This document shows positions 9,560 through 18,237 of a DNA stretch of 64,000 nt, in pieces. This DNA is from Pectobacterium atrosepticum. Its GTDB lineage: Bacteria; Pseudomonadota; Gammaproteobacteria; Enterobacterales; Enterobacteriaceae. The notes beneath the pieces are model-generated. The model was not told where the DNA came from. It saw only the letters and a program-made list of their open reading frames with translations, and did no database searches. A program made the translations under genes and the position numbers. Each line of letters begins with the position of its first letter. Within the stretch, counting starts at the first letter, position 1. Location: assembly GCA_019056595.1 (NCBI GenBank), contig CP036163.1, positions 3,348,001 to 3,412,000 on the forward strand, in the 5' to 3' direction.

Positions 9560-9936
9560 ATTTTTAAATGATTTAAAAATCAATGTCTTAATTTTTAATT
9601 TTTCCCTACGTTTTTTCTCACCTCGATGCAACAGACAAATCTGAATTGCTGTACATGTTCCTTCGTTACCCTGTGATTTTCCATTCTGTGGGCTATAGTT
9701 AACGGCGTGTTAACTGATTTAGCTCGTTCAACTGTTAACGTAATTTAAGTTGGTTCATTGTTTTGATTTGTTTCGCCTTTGCAATTCAATACTCTAATTT
9801 TTTATGCAAGAAGAAGGAATCATCGGAGTGTTGGTAACGTCATTATCACTTTGATTTGCTAATGACTGCACAGGCGTTAACGTGGCTCACACAGACTGTG
9901 TCGGGCTTAGAGAAAAGCATAAGAAGGAAGACATCG

Positions 9937-10545
9937 ATGAAAAAGACCACATTGACACAATCGCTGATCGTAGTTGCTCTGGGTTCTATTCTGGCTGGCG
10001 GTGCCATGGCTGAAGAAACGTTGGGGCAGAAAGTAGAACGTATCGCGGACACAACTGGTGCAAAAATCGATAACTCCGCCAATAAAGCGTCTGGCTACAT
10101 GAGTGACAGCGCTGTCACGGCAAAAGTGAAAAGCGCGTTGCTGGAAGACAAATCAATTACCAGCAGCGACATTTCAGTCGAAACATCAAAAGGTGTCGTT
10201 ACACTGAGCGGCTTTGTCGGCAGTCAGGCACTCAGCTCTCGCGCAGTGGAAATTGCCACGCAGGTTGAGGGTGTCCAATCCGTAAGCGATAAATTACAGG
10301 TTAAAGATAATCAATCACAATCGGTTGGCGCGTATGCCGATGATGCCGTGATTACCAGTACGATTAAGGCCAAACTGCTGGCGGATGACATTGTTCCGTC
10401 CCGTAAGGTGAAAGTCGAAACTCAGGAAGGCGTTGTGCTACTGAGCGGCGAAGTGGACAACAAAGCGCAGTCCGACCGTGCTGAAAGTATTGTGAAGGCT
10501 ATTGATGGCGTGAAAAGCGTCAAGAACGACCTGACAGTTAAATAA
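9937..10545 (+). CDS. osmY: OsmY-like periplasmic protein with two BON domains
   Basis: 202 residues. Signal peptide MKKTTLTQSLIVVALGSILAGGAMA with cleavage before EET. Two BON domains follow (about 57-125 and 135-202), each with the VxVET(K/Q)xGVVxLSG core. OsmY is a hyperosmotically induced periplasmic chaperone-like protein, normally under RpoS. The frame is open from 9856, but ATG 9937 has an aggaag ribosome site and begins a proper signal peptide. Lies downstream of prfC and upstream of ytjA, as in E. coli. Confidence 0.94.
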   Translation: MKKTTLTQSLIVVALGSILAGGAMAEETLGQKVERIADTTGAKIDNSANKASGYMSDSAVTAKVKSALLEDKSITSSDISVETSKGVVTLSGFVGSQALSSRAVEIATQVEGVQSVSDKLQVKDNQSQSVGAYADDAVITSTIKAKLLADDIVPSRKVKVETQEGVVLLSGEVDNKAQSDRAESIVKAIDGVKSVKNDLTVK

Positions 10546-10563
10546 CCGTCGCGATTTCGCACT

Positions 10564-10589
10564 GGGTTATCCGTAATAGCGGATAACCC
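10564..10589 (+). terminator. Hairpin after osmY
   Basis: Perfect 10-bp inverted repeat gggttatccg / cggataaccc with a 6-base loop, 18 bp after the osmY stop. No T-run follows, so it is probably an attenuator or RNA-stabilising stem. Confidence 0.6.
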
Positions 10590-10696
10590 GACCTAATCCG
10601 CATAATAAAACACCACCTGTGGATACGCAGTCAGGACGCACGAAGCGCGTCAGGATGACCACCACGATTTTTCATTTTGTCTGGTAAGGAGAGCGT

Positions 10697-10858
10697 ATGT
10701 TTCGTTGGGGCATTATATTTTTAGTTATCGCACTGATCGCGGCGGCACTCGGTTTCGGCGGATTGGCTGGTACAGCAGCTGGCGCGGCGAAAATCGTCTT
10801 TGTAGTCGGTATTATTCTGTTTCTGGTTAGCTTGTTCACGGGTCGGAAACGGCCGTAG
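10697..10858 (+). CDS. ytjA: YtjA, DUF1328 small membrane protein
   Basis: A 53-residue gene starting at ATG 10697 after a taaggagag ribosome site. The product [20 protein letters not shown] and onward has two hydrophobic helices joined by a Gly/Ala-rich turn and a basic C-terminus (GRKRP), the pattern of YtjA/UPF0391. It follows osmY as in E. coli. The role is unknown; the family is found among stress-induced genes. Confidence 0.93.
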   Translation: MFRWGIIFLVIALIAAALGFGGLAGTAAGAAKIVFVVGIILFLVSLFTGRKRP

Positions 10859-10904
10859 CACAGCACAGCGCATTATATCCTCTAAATAATGTCATACAGA
10901 GCAC

Positions 10905-10930
10905 ACAGCCGCGCCATGCGGCTGTCACAT
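10905..10930 (+). terminator. Probable terminator after ytjA
   Basis: acagccgc (10905-10912) pairs with gcggctgt (10918-10925) over a 5-base loop, followed by cacatttta. Confidence 0.6.
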
Positions 10931-11003
10931 TTTACCGGCACACTACTCTTTTACCGACACTACTCGCGTATTTGCTGCATTTCGACAGTTTATCAGGAGG
11001 TTT

Positions 11004-11195
11004 ATGATGAATAGCGATATCGTTGTTGGCAAATGGAAACAGTGGAAAGGGAACTTTCTGGCGCTGTGGGCCGATTGGTTTGACAGTGACTGTGCCTGGT
11101 TGGAAGGAAGTAATGATTACCTGTCTGGCGTCCTGCAAGAGGGTTACGGAAAAGCACACGAAGAGGTATCCTCAGAGAAAACCACGTTACACTGA
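11004..11195 (+). CDS. CsbD-like small stress protein
   Basis: 63 residues (or 62 from the second ATG at 11007) after a strong caggaggttt ribosome site. The sequence VGKWKQWKGNFLALWADW...LEGSNDYLSGVLQEGYGKAHEEV has the CsbD/YjbJ layout: a W-K-Q-x-K-G start, a (I/L)EG-x-x-D-x-L-x-G centre and an Q-E-x-Y-G end. CsbD proteins are small, hydrophilic and induced in stationary phase or by osmotic stress. Here it lies between ytjA and yjjV, where E. coli has yjjU. Confidence 0.75.
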   Translation: MMNSDIVVGKWKQWKGNFLALWADWFDSDCAWLEGSNDYLSGVLQEGYGKAHEEVSSEKTTLH

Positions 11196-11314
11196 GGCCT
11201 CACCGCAACGACAAGTCCGATTCTGCCATGATACTTTGGCAGGATATTACTTGCGCGTAGAGTAGATTGGGTCGCCTCATCTTGACGGGCTTAATCTTAG
11301 CGGAGAAAAGCGAC

Positions 11315-12112
11315 GTGCCTTCTGAACGATACCGTTTTATCGATACCCACTGTCATTTCGACTTTCCCCTATTCTATGATGATGCACTGGAAAGCTTGCG
11401 TCTGGCGCAAGACTCTGGGGTTGAACGCATCATTATTCCTGCCGTAGCTTCCCAGCATTTTGAACGCGTATTGATGCTCTCTCGCACCTACTCTCCGCTT
11501 TACGCCGCACTTGGCCTTCACCCGCTTTATATCGCCGAACATCAAGAGAACGATCTGCTTCGTCTGGAAGAGGAACTGCGCCAATTGCCTGCAGGACTGG
11601 TGGCGGTTGGTGAGATTGGATTGGATCTCTATATGCCGGAGCCGCAGTTCGAGCGACAGCTTACCTTTCTTGAGGCTCAGCTTCGGCTGGCGAAAAAATA
11701 CGATCTCCCAGTGATCCTGCACTCGCGACGCAGCCACGACAGGCTGGCGCAATTACTTCGACGTATTGAGGTGCCGTGTACAGGTGTGGTTCACGGATTT
11801 GCGGGCAGTCTGGCACAGGCGCAAGCCTTTATCCGGCTGGGTTATTACATCGGCGTAGGAGGGACAATTACTTATGACAGAGCGAATAAAACGCGTCAGG
11901 CGATCGCGCTGCTGCCGTTAGATCGGCTGCTGCTGGAAACTGACGCGCCCGATATGCCGATGAGTGGCTATCAGGGCCAGCCAAACCGGCCTGAACGTAT
12001 TTCGTGTGCGTTTGAAACGCTGTGTGCGCTGCGAACGGAGCCGCCTGAAGAGATTGCAGAGGCGCTCTTGCAGAATTCGCTCAGGCTATTTGGGCGACGG
12101 ACTCCAGAGTAA
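11315..12112 (+). CDS. yjjV: YjjV, TatD-family metal-dependent hydrolase
   Basis: TIM-barrel metallohydrolase with the TatD signatures FIDTHCHFD, GEIGLD, HSRRSHD, and LLETDAPDMP near the C-terminus. The GTG at 11315 (VPSERYRFIDTHCHF) has ggag 9 bases upstream and gives 265 residues, close to E. coli YjjV; the frame opens further upstream without family sequence. TatD enzymes are 3'-5' exonucleases or deoxyribonucleases; the substrate of YjjV itself is not established. Confidence 0.92.
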   Translation: MPSERYRFIDTHCHFDFPLFYDDALESLRLAQDSGVERIIIPAVASQHFERVLMLSRTYSPLYAALGLHPLYIAEHQENDLLRLEEELRQLPAGLVAVGEIGLDLYMPEPQFERQLTFLEAQLRLAKKYDLPVILHSRRSHDRLAQLLRRIEVPCTGVVHGFAGSLAQAQAFIRLGYYIGVGGTITYDRANKTRQAIALLPLDRLLLETDAPDMPMSGYQGQPNRPERISCAFETLCALRTEPPEEIAEALLQNSLRLFGRRTPE

Positions 12113-12224
12113 CGCCGCTACCCGTACGCCACTATCATTCCCCAATCGCTCTGCTTCTGCTTTTCTCTTATTTCTGTGCCACAACAGACAGAACAGCCAT
12201 TTCGATTTCATATACCAACCATGT

Positions 12225-12246
12225 AATTGTGACGAAGATCACTTTT
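12225..12246. promoter_or_regulatory. CRP-binding site, distal, upstream of the nucleoside transporter
   Basis: TGTGA-cgaaga-TCACT within an AT-rich 22-bp frame, nearly matching the CRP consensus. Its centre is about 92 bp before the start point predicted from the -10 box at 12316. Confidence 0.75.
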
Positions 12247-12279
12247 TGGTGTTTTGGACTGTTCGATGTTGTATGTATT

Positions 12280-12321
12280 TGTGACATAAATTAGCGACCT
12301 TCACGGGCCACTCTTTATAAT
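12280..12321 (+). promoter_or_regulatory. Promoter with proximal CRP half-site and -10 box
   Basis: A TGTGA half-site at 12280-12284 lies exactly 52 bp after the distal one. A TATAAT -10 box lies at 12316-12321. The predicted start near 12328 puts the proximal CRP centre at about -40.5, the class II position. This two-site geometry is that of CytR/CRP promoters such as deoP2. Confidence 0.65.
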
Positions 12322-12406
12322 CAGCTCGCCAGCTTGTGCTTACCGTTCTGGCGAAATGATTTTTTATTATGCACTCACTTTTTTCACGCGTTATAGGGAA
12401 CTGCAC

Positions 12407-13684
12407 ATGCAACTCGTTATGAGTCTCATCGGCATGATTGTTTTGATACTGTGCGCGGTTATGTTGTCCAATAACCGTAAAGCTATCAGATTGCGCACCG
12501 TAGCCGGTGCTTTCATTCTTCAGATCGGTATCGGCGCGCTGGTGCTGTATGTACCAGTAGGGCGCAAGATTCTGGAGGGTTTGACGGGTGGTGTAGCAAA
12601 CGTTATCTCCTACGGAAATCAAGGCGTTTCGTTCATGTTTGGCGGTTTGGTCTCCGACAAAATGTTTGAGGTATTTGGCGGTGGCGGGTTTGTTTTCGCG
12701 CTCCGCGTATTGCCGATTATCGTCTTTTTCTCTTCCCTTATCGCTGTACTGTATTACATAGGCGTTATGCAATTGGTCATCAAGGTACTTGGTGGTGGAT
12801 TGCAAAAACTGTTGGGAACGTCCCGTACTGAATCGCTCTCTGCGACGGCCAATATCTTTGTCGGCCAAACTGAAGCACCGCTGGTGGTTCGTCCGTATAT
12901 TGCCAACATGACGCAATCAGAGCTGTTTGCGGTGATGTGTGGCGGTCTGGCATCGATTGCCGGTGCCGTGATGGCGGGCTATGCCCAGATGGGCGTGCCG
13001 TTGGAATACCTGATCGCTGCCTCCTTCATGGCTGCACCGGGCGGGTTACTGTTTGCCAAACTGATGGTGCCAGAAACAGAAAAAACGCACGACCATGATG
13101 AAATGGTTGGGTTTGTTGATGAAGACGAGCGTCCGGCTAACGTTATCGATGCGGCGGCAAGCGGTGCAGCTTCTGGTATGCAACTGGCCCTGAATGTGGG
13201 TGCGATGCTGCTGGCATTTATCGCCTTGATCGCTGTGTTGAACGGCATTCTGGGCGGCATTGGCGGCTGGTTTGACTATCCGCAACTGTCGCTGGAAATG
13301 ATTCTGGGTTGGTGCTTTGCACCCGTTGCGTTCCTGATCGGTATTCCCTGGAGTGAAGCGACTGTTGCGGGTTCGTTCATTGGGCAAAAACTGATCGTCA
13401 ACGAGTTCGTCGCGTACATGAATTTCAGTGAATATCTGAAAGCAGATGACGTGGTGCGGGCCGCTGGTTTGCAGGTTCTGTCTGATCATACCAAAGCTGT
13501 GATTTCGTTCGCGCTGTGCGGCTTTGCTAACCTTTCGTCTATTGCTATTCTTATTGGAGGTTTGGGCAGTATGGCGCCAACTCGGCGTCAAGATATTGCC
13601 CGCTTTGGTTTGAAAGCGGTTGCGGCAGGTACGCTTTCTAACCTGATGAGCGCCTGCATCGCAGGATTCTTTTTGGCCCTGTAG
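12407..13684 (+). CDS. Concentrative nucleoside transporter (NupC/CNT family)
   Basis: 425-residue inner-membrane nucleoside:cation symporter. It carries the CNT motifs [38 protein letters not shown] and [13 protein letters not shown], and resembles the Vibrio cholerae CNT and E. coli NupX more than E. coli NupC. Hydrophobic segments run throughout, with re-entrant loops expected around the QTEAP motif. The frame opens at 12356, but ATG 12407 ([10 protein letters not shown]) has an aggga ribosome site and begins the first membrane helix. CRP sites upstream suggest catabolite and CytR control. Confidence 0.9.
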   Translation: MQLVMSLIGMIVLILCAVMLSNNRKAIRLRTVAGAFILQIGIGALVLYVPVGRKILEGLTGGVANVISYGNQGVSFMFGGLVSDKMFEVFGGGGFVFALRVLPIIVFFSSLIAVLYYIGVMQLVIKVLGGGLQKLLGTSRTESLSATANIFVGQTEAPLVVRPYIANMTQSELFAVMCGGLASIAGAVMAGYAQMGVPLEYLIAASFMAAPGGLLFAKLMVPETEKTHDHDEMVGFVDEDERPANVIDAAASGAASGMQLALNVGAMLLAFIALIAVLNGILGGIGGWFDYPQLSLEMILGWCFAPVAFLIGIPWSEATVAGSFIGQKLIVNEFVAYMNFSEYLKADDVVRAAGLQVLSDHTKAVISFALCGFANLSSIAILIGGLGSMAPTRRQDIARFGLKAVAAGTLSNLMSACIAGFFLAL

Positions 13685-13716
13685 ATGTAACCAGGCATTC
13701 TTGCAGTAGCGAGATG

Positions 13717-13738
13717 ATGGGCGGCGAAAGTCGCCCAT
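13717..13738 (+). terminator. Hairpin after the nucleoside transporter gene
   Basis: atgggcg (13717-13723) pairs with cgcccat (13732-13738) across an 8-base loop; followed by tgttcgttt. Confidence 0.6.
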
Positions 13739-13742
13739 TGTT

Positions 13743-13776
13743 CGTTTAAATCCCTGCATTGTTCAGGGTTTAAACG
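13743..13776. repeat. Long inverted repeat upstream of the phosphopantetheinyl transferase gene
   Basis: cgtttaaa-t-ccctg pairs with cagggtttaaacg with a single bulged T and a 7-base loop. It ends 57 bp before the transferase start. It could be a second terminator stem or a leader structure or operator. Confidence 0.5.
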
Positions 13777-13833
13777 TGGTCTACGCGGTGTTTACCGAGT
13801 GCTGGTGCGATATGCTTGCCTGAGTGGAGTGAC

Positions 13834-14550
13834 ATGCTTTCTGCTTTTATTGATGATGTTGAATGGATTACTTTTCCACGGGCAACGGACGGTGCCGCCT
13901 ACCCAGGTATTACTGCTCGCTGCCATTTCCATTTGTCTGCCTATGACGACGCGCTTTTTGCCGAGGCGAATATTCCCTTTTCCGACGCGCTAGAGCGCGC
14001 CGTACCGAAACGACGCGCTGAATTTCTGGCTGGGCGTTGCTTGGCCAAGCGCGTATTGAACAAGTTGGATCATCCCGATTTTATTCTGCATAGCGGGGAA
14101 GATCGCTCTCCCCAGTGGCCGGTAAATATTGCCGGTTCGCTGAGCCATAACAAAGACAGCGTACTCTGCGCCGCACATCTGCGTAGCGATGAGCTGTCGT
14201 GCGTGGGGGTCGATATCGAAGGGTTTATGTCCGACGAGCGTGCGCAATCGCTGTGGCCTGGTATCATCGGTGACGAAGAGTACCAATGGTTTCAGGGGCG
14301 AGATGAGTCGTTCTGCTGTTTGCTAACAGTAAGCTTCTCGGCGAAAGAGAGCTTGTTCAAAGCGCTTTACCCGCAGGTCCGGCACTACTTTGATTTTCTG
14401 GATGCCAGACTGGTGGCGCTGGATATCATCAAGCGCGAGTTTGAGCTGGAACTGCTGACCGATCTGACACCGACGTTTTACGCCGGACGCCGTTTTAAAG
14501 GCGCGTACCTGCTGAGAGAGTACGACGTCACCACCTTCATCTGCTGCTAA
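13834..14550 (+). CDS. entD: 4'-phosphopantetheinyl transferase, EntD type
   Basis: Adds the phosphopantetheine arm to carrier domains of EntB and the NRPSs. Family motifs are the SLSHN(K)D block, VGVDIEGF (metal-binding D-x-E) and SFSAKESLFKALYP. 238 residues from ATG 13834 (MLSAFIDDVEW), which follows ggag; an in-frame TTG at 13816 is less likely. It lies beside the siderophore cluster on the far side of the receptor and exporter, with a shared terminator between it and the convergent receptor gene. Confidence 0.9.
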   Translation: MLSAFIDDVEWITFPRATDGAAYPGITARCHFHLSAYDDALFAEANIPFSDALERAVPKRRAEFLAGRCLAKRVLNKLDHPDFILHSGEDRSPQWPVNIAGSLSHNKDSVLCAAHLRSDELSCVGVDIEGFMSDERAQSLWPGIIGDEEYQWFQGRDESFCCLLTVSFSAKESLFKALYPQVRHYFDFLDARLVALDIIKREFELELLTDLTPTFYAGRRFKGAYLLREYDVTTFICC

Positions 14551-14571
14551 AAAAGCCCGCGTTAGCGGGCT
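14551..14571. terminator. Bidirectional terminator between entD and the receptor gene
   Basis: agcccgc-gtta-gcgggct, perfect 7-bp stem. On the minus strand it is followed by TTTTT, a canonical rho-independent terminator for the receptor transcript; it lies directly after the entD stop. Confidence 0.85.
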
Positions 14572-14599
14572 CAGAGCCGTTCATTAGAACTTATAGGAA

Positions 14600-16561
14600 T
14601 CAGAACTTGTAGCTAACGCCGCCGTACACCGTACGTCCAGACAGGAAGTAGTCGTTGTTGGTCGCGACGTAATCCCGTTTTTCGTTGGTCAGGTTAGTGA
14701 GGCCCAGCTTAAGGTCCACATTTTTAACCGGCGTATAGGTGGCACCGATATCCACGGTGTTAAAGCCACGAGTCTTACTGACTTCTTTATCAAACAGATA
14801 CTGGTTACCGGTGTATTGGTAAGCAATATAAGTCGATAGGTTATCTAACGTCTGCCAGTTCAACTGGGTGTTAACCGTATTTTTCGGTGTTTGTTTCAGT
14901 CGCATTTTTGTCGTGCGGTCTTCGGCATCGACAATAGTCCAGTTAGTGGTCCAGTTCAGGTCATCTGTCACATCGACCCAGAATGAGGTTTCAATCCCCT
15001 GAATTCGCGCTTTATTCACATTTTCGTAGGTGAGGCGCGTCGCAACTCTGTCCCAGGTCTGAACCTGAATCATGTCTTTAATATCGTTATTAAATAGCGT
15101 AACGCCTGCGCCAAAGCGTTCAGCTTCATAAGCGGTGCCGATTTCATAGCTGATTGACGTTTCTGGCTTCAAATCCGGATTACCTACCGTCTGGCAACGG
15201 CCACGGCAGGCGGCGATGGCATACGATTCAGATGACTGCGCAATTGAGGGGGCTTTAAACGCTTTACTGACGCCGCCTTTTACCACCCAGTTGTCGGTGA
15301 GGCTATAGGTGGCATAAGCGCGCGGGCTGAATTCTGTACCATAAGTCTCATGCTTATCGACACGTCCGCCGAAGGTTAATGCCAGGTCAGATAGCTTGAA
15401 TTCGTCTTGCAGAAAGAGCGCTCCCTGACTCACGTCAATGGTGCTGTTGGGCAAGTTCATGCTGTGTTTCAATGAGGTTAGGCGATATTCTCCGCCACCG
15501 GTCAGTAGATGATCGCCCAGATAGCCGGAGGCCTGTCCGTCAACAGTATGGTTGTCCTGCGTAATGTCCGCTTTGCCATTATTGAGTTGGGAATTATCCA
15601 TCAATTCCACATTTTCATAGAAATAGCGCAGACGCGTATCGACGTTATCCCAACTGCCGTTGTGCGTTAATCCCAGCCCCAGTCGCTCCATTTTTTGAAT
15701 GTTGCGTACTGCCGTGCCATAGTTATTCCATCGTACGTCACGGTCGTCTTTGGTATATGTGGCGTCGAAATCCAGGCTCTGTTGGGCATCAATCAACCAC
15801 GTTAAATTTCCCATCACACTGTAATTATCGCGTTTTTCCAGTGCATCGGTATTCTGATTTACCGATTGTTCAGTTTTCCATGCGTCACGTTTTCCGCCAT
15901 CGGCCAGCAAGCTCCCCAGCAGCGTGTTTTCTATGAGTGGCCCGCTGATATAACCGTTCAGGCGGTTATGGTCGCCGCCAGATCCTTCTGTTGGCGCTTC
16001 AAAGTTATAGCCAATTTCGCCTTTGAGTTCGTTACTCGGTTGGTTCAGGATGACGTTAATGACACCGCCCAGAGCATCGGCACCGTACAGGGAGGACATA
16101 GGCCCACGGATCACTTCGACACGTTCGATCGCTGAGATGGGAATCGCACTCAGATCGAAATCATTCCCCATGTTGCCAGCAAGCGCATCGCGGGAATTGA
16201 CCCGACGGCCGTTGATCAGCAGTAAGGTATAGTCCGCTTTCATACCACGGATCTTGATTTCGTTACGACCATAGCTGGTAGACGGGTTGATGTTAATGCC
16301 TGGCAGCTTTTTCACCGCATCGGAAACGTTATTCACCGACATCTTTTCCAGTTCGGCGTGGGTGATGACAGAGACGCTGGCGGGGGCGCTTAGCGTGGTG
16401 TGTTTCGTCTGTGTTGCTGTCACGACGATTTTTTCATCTGCCGCGTTTTCTGCCTGTGCCAGCGCAGGCAGTGTCAGTAACCCCGTCACCAGCAGGGCGC
16501 GATACACCTTGCTGTGTGGAAAATGATGATGTGAAAAGCGACTTTCCGGTTTTAGCTGCAT
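14600..16561 (-). CDS. TonB-dependent catecholate siderophore receptor (FepA/CirA/IrgA type)
   Basis: 653-residue outer-membrane receptor. The N-terminal region has a signal peptide ending near ALAQA. A TonB box (EKIVVTATQ) follows, then a plug domain with LLINGRRVNSRD and the highly conserved IERVEVIRGPMSSLYGADALGGVINVI. A 22-strand barrel ends in the OMP signature GGVSYKF. It faces the siderophore operon through the exporter gene, with 82 bp between exporter and receptor, so both may be read from the Fur-controlled promoter near 17990. Most likely it imports the ferric form of the siderophore made here. Confidence 0.92.
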   Translation of the reverse strand: MQLKPESRFSHHHFPHSKVYRALLVTGLLTLPALAQAENAADEKIVVTATQTKHTTLSAPASVSVITHAELEKMSVNNVSDAVKKLPGININPSTSYGRNEIKIRGMKADYTLLLINGRRVNSRDALAGNMGNDFDLSAIPISAIERVEVIRGPMSSLYGADALGGVINVILNQPSNELKGEIGYNFEAPTEGSGGDHNRLNGYISGPLIENTLLGSLLADGGKRDAWKTEQSVNQNTDALEKRDNYSVMGNLTWLIDAQQSLDFDATYTKDDRDVRWNNYGTAVRNIQKMERLGLGLTHNGSWDNVDTRLRYFYENVELMDNSQLNNGKADITQDNHTVDGQASGYLGDHLLTGGGEYRLTSLKHSMNLPNSTIDVSQGALFLQDEFKLSDLALTFGGRVDKHETYGTEFSPRAYATYSLTDNWVVKGGVSKAFKAPSIAQSSESYAIAACRGRCQTVGNPDLKPETSISYEIGTAYEAERFGAGVTLFNNDIKDMIQVQTWDRVATRLTYENVNKARIQGIETSFWVDVTDDLNWTTNWTIVDAEDRTTKMRLKQTPKNTVNTQLNWQTLDNLSTYIAYQYTGNQYLFDKEVSKTRGFNTVDIGATYTPVKNVDLKLGLTNLTNEKRDYVATNNDYFLSGRTVYGGVSYKF

Positions 16562-16643
16562 GTCAAAGACCCCATCAAAGAGTGGAAAAAATATCCCCGT
16601 AAGTAACGTGCTGCCGACCCATTCGTTGCATGAATCGATCAGT

Positions 16644-17927
16644 TTATTGCTCAGTCACCTGTGCCGATTGGCGTGCTGCCATTTTCCGGCCACGTTCAGC
16701 CAACTGCGGAATCAAGCGTAGGGTCAGCAGCATGGCTGCCAGCGCAAATACGGTGCTGGCGATGGCGAGCTGTGAGAATCCGTCAATTTTTCCCTCTGCG
16801 GAGGTGCTCAGATAAGCGGCAGAGGCGACGCTGGCAAGCCCCGATGCCACGTTGGCCGCAGTTCCCTGATAGGACATGAACGCAGCGCGCTGATGCGGCA
16901 GCGGAATACCCGCGGTAATCGCCAGCGTGCTGCTGGAACGGGCCGCGCTGAGCGCCATGAATAGGGTGAACACCAGATACAGGGAAAGCGAAAAGGGCAA
17001 AACGAAACCGCAGAGAATGACAACGGCCAGCAGCAGCGTCGTTACCACGACCGTCTGGCTGGCATACCCGCGATCCAACAGGTTACCGCACAGTTGCATG
17101 GTCACCATGCTTGCCAGCCCGCCGCAGAGGTAGAGCAGGGAAATGTCATCCCGAGGGAAAGCGAGATTGAACTGAAAATAGTTGGAAAAATGGGGAATCA
17201 GCAGGAAATGCCCGAACATTTGTAGCGACATCACCGTCAGTCCCAACACGAAAAGGGGAGAGGCCAGCAGGTCCTGTAATACAGAAGTCGGTGCTTTACT
17301 AGGATCAAGCTTTTGCTGAGCCCGGTGCGTCGGCGGCATGGAAGGGAACCGCCACAGCACTAATAAAACCAACAGCAGGCCGCCGAGGCCGAACGTATAA
17401 AACGGCGCTTGCCAGTTAATACGGTGAGCCAGTTCCAGCGACAGCGGCATGATGACAATAGCTGCGAGTGAAAAGCTCATGCCGACATAGGCCAGCTGCT
17501 TTCCGCGTTCGTTGGCCGGCACAATATCGACAACCGCCGCCATCAACACACCGGATGCCGGCCCGGCAACACAGCCCGCTAGAATGAACAGCAGCAAAAG
17601 ATCGGTTTGGCTGGTGGAGAACATACAGGCTGCCGTCAGGCCGAAGCGCAGCGTCAGCAGAACGATCAGGGCATGTTTACGGTTAAATCTGTCCAGATAA
17701 GGTGCGGCGAGGAAGCCGACGATGGCAGAAGCAAACGTTGCGCCGCCGCTGATGTAGCCGATGTTCTTGGCATCCATGGACAGGGCGCTGACGAAATCGG
17801 GTCCTAACGGCATCACCATCATCAGGCTACCGAGGGAAAGCATGTTGATGAGCAACGCCAGATGCACAACGGATCGGGTGTGCGGGCGGTACATGCTTTC
17901 ATCCATGACAGGCTCACATTTAGACAC
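16644..17927 (-). CDS. MFS transporter, probable siderophore exporter
   Basis: 427 residues, about 12 membrane helices, major facilitator fold. The motif between helices 2 and 3 reads APYLDRFNRKHALI (MFS motif A type, GxLxDRxGRR). There is a short central cytoplasmic loop (HRAQQKLDPSKAP). It resembles EntS-type exporters by location and size rather than by a diagnostic motif. Divergent from the biosynthetic operon with a Fur box between them; the receptor follows. Start could be Met1 or Met8 (MDESMYRP). Confidence 0.8.
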   Translation of the reverse strand: MSKCEPVMDESMYRPHTRSVVHLALLINMLSLGSLMMVMPLGPDFVSALSMDAKNIGYISGGATFASAIVGFLAAPYLDRFNRKHALIVLLTLRFGLTAACMFSTSQTDLLLLFILAGCVAGPASGVLMAAVVDIVPANERGKQLAYVGMSFSLAAIVIMPLSLELAHRINWQAPFYTFGLGGLLLVLLVLWRFPSMPPTHRAQQKLDPSKAPTSVLQDLLASPLFVLGLTVMSLQMFGHFLLIPHFSNYFQFNLAFPRDDISLLYLCGGLASMVTMQLCGNLLDRGYASQTVVVTTLLLAVVILCGFVLPFSLSLYLVFTLFMALSAARSSSTLAITAGIPLPHQRAAFMSYQGTAANVASGLASVASAAYLSTSAEGKIDGFSQLAIASTVFALAAMLLTLRLIPQLAERGRKMAARQSAQVTEQ

Positions 17928-17981
17928 AGTTAGTAAAATATTTGCGCAGTCTAGCGCAGCTTAATTTCATTGACAATGAAT

Positions 17982-18000
17982 GATAACTATTTTCATTATC
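17982..18000. promoter_or_regulatory. Fur box, exporter/receptor side
   Basis: GATAACTATTTTCATTATC matches the 19-bp Fur consensus GATAATGATAATCATTATC at 15 positions. Located 55 bp upstream of the exporter start, so it should repress exporter and receptor when iron is plentiful. Confidence 0.8.
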
Positions 18001-18075
18001 AACTGTGATGTGGGTTTTATAATCAATACATTCTTATTGCTAACCATTAACCGTTATGAAAGATGAACAATAAAA

Positions 18076-18089
18076 TTGATTAACATCAA
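18076..18089. promoter_or_regulatory. FNR-type site in the divergent siderophore promoter region
   Basis: TTGAT-taac-ATCAA, a perfect match to the FNR/CRP-family consensus TTGATNNNNATCAA, midway between the two Fur boxes. It suggests oxygen-responsive control of the siderophore genes (inference). Confidence 0.55.
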
Positions 18090-18134
18090 TATAACCCCCA
18101 ATTAATGGGCGTGAATAACCATTTTGTGGAAGGA

Positions 18135-18202
18135 TTGACCGAACACGTTACTTCAGTGTAATTTAACTGCGCTTAATATGAATGATAATGATTTTAATAA
18201 TC
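18135..18202 (+). promoter_or_regulatory. Probable promoter and Fur box of the siderophore operon
   Basis: A TTGACC -35-like box at 18135-18140 and a TAATTT -10-like box at 18159-18164 precede GATAATGATTTTAATAATC (18184-18202), a Fur box matching 14 of 19 consensus positions and sitting in a wider AATGAT...ATCATT palindrome. The spurious ATG at 18178 immediately precedes this operator. Confidence 0.6.
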
Positions 18203-18237
18203 ATTGGTATTTAATTTGCGAGCGCAGGAGCTGTCTT

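Noticed and set aside
9435-9936. Small RNA or gene between prfC and osmY
   Set aside because: Apart from the prfC terminator and AT-rich promoter sequence no conserved structure or small frame with a ribosome site was found.
12239-12916. 225-residue minus-strand frame over the nucleoside transporter start
   Set aside because: Antisense shadow of a clear CNT gene and of its CRP-controlled promoter.
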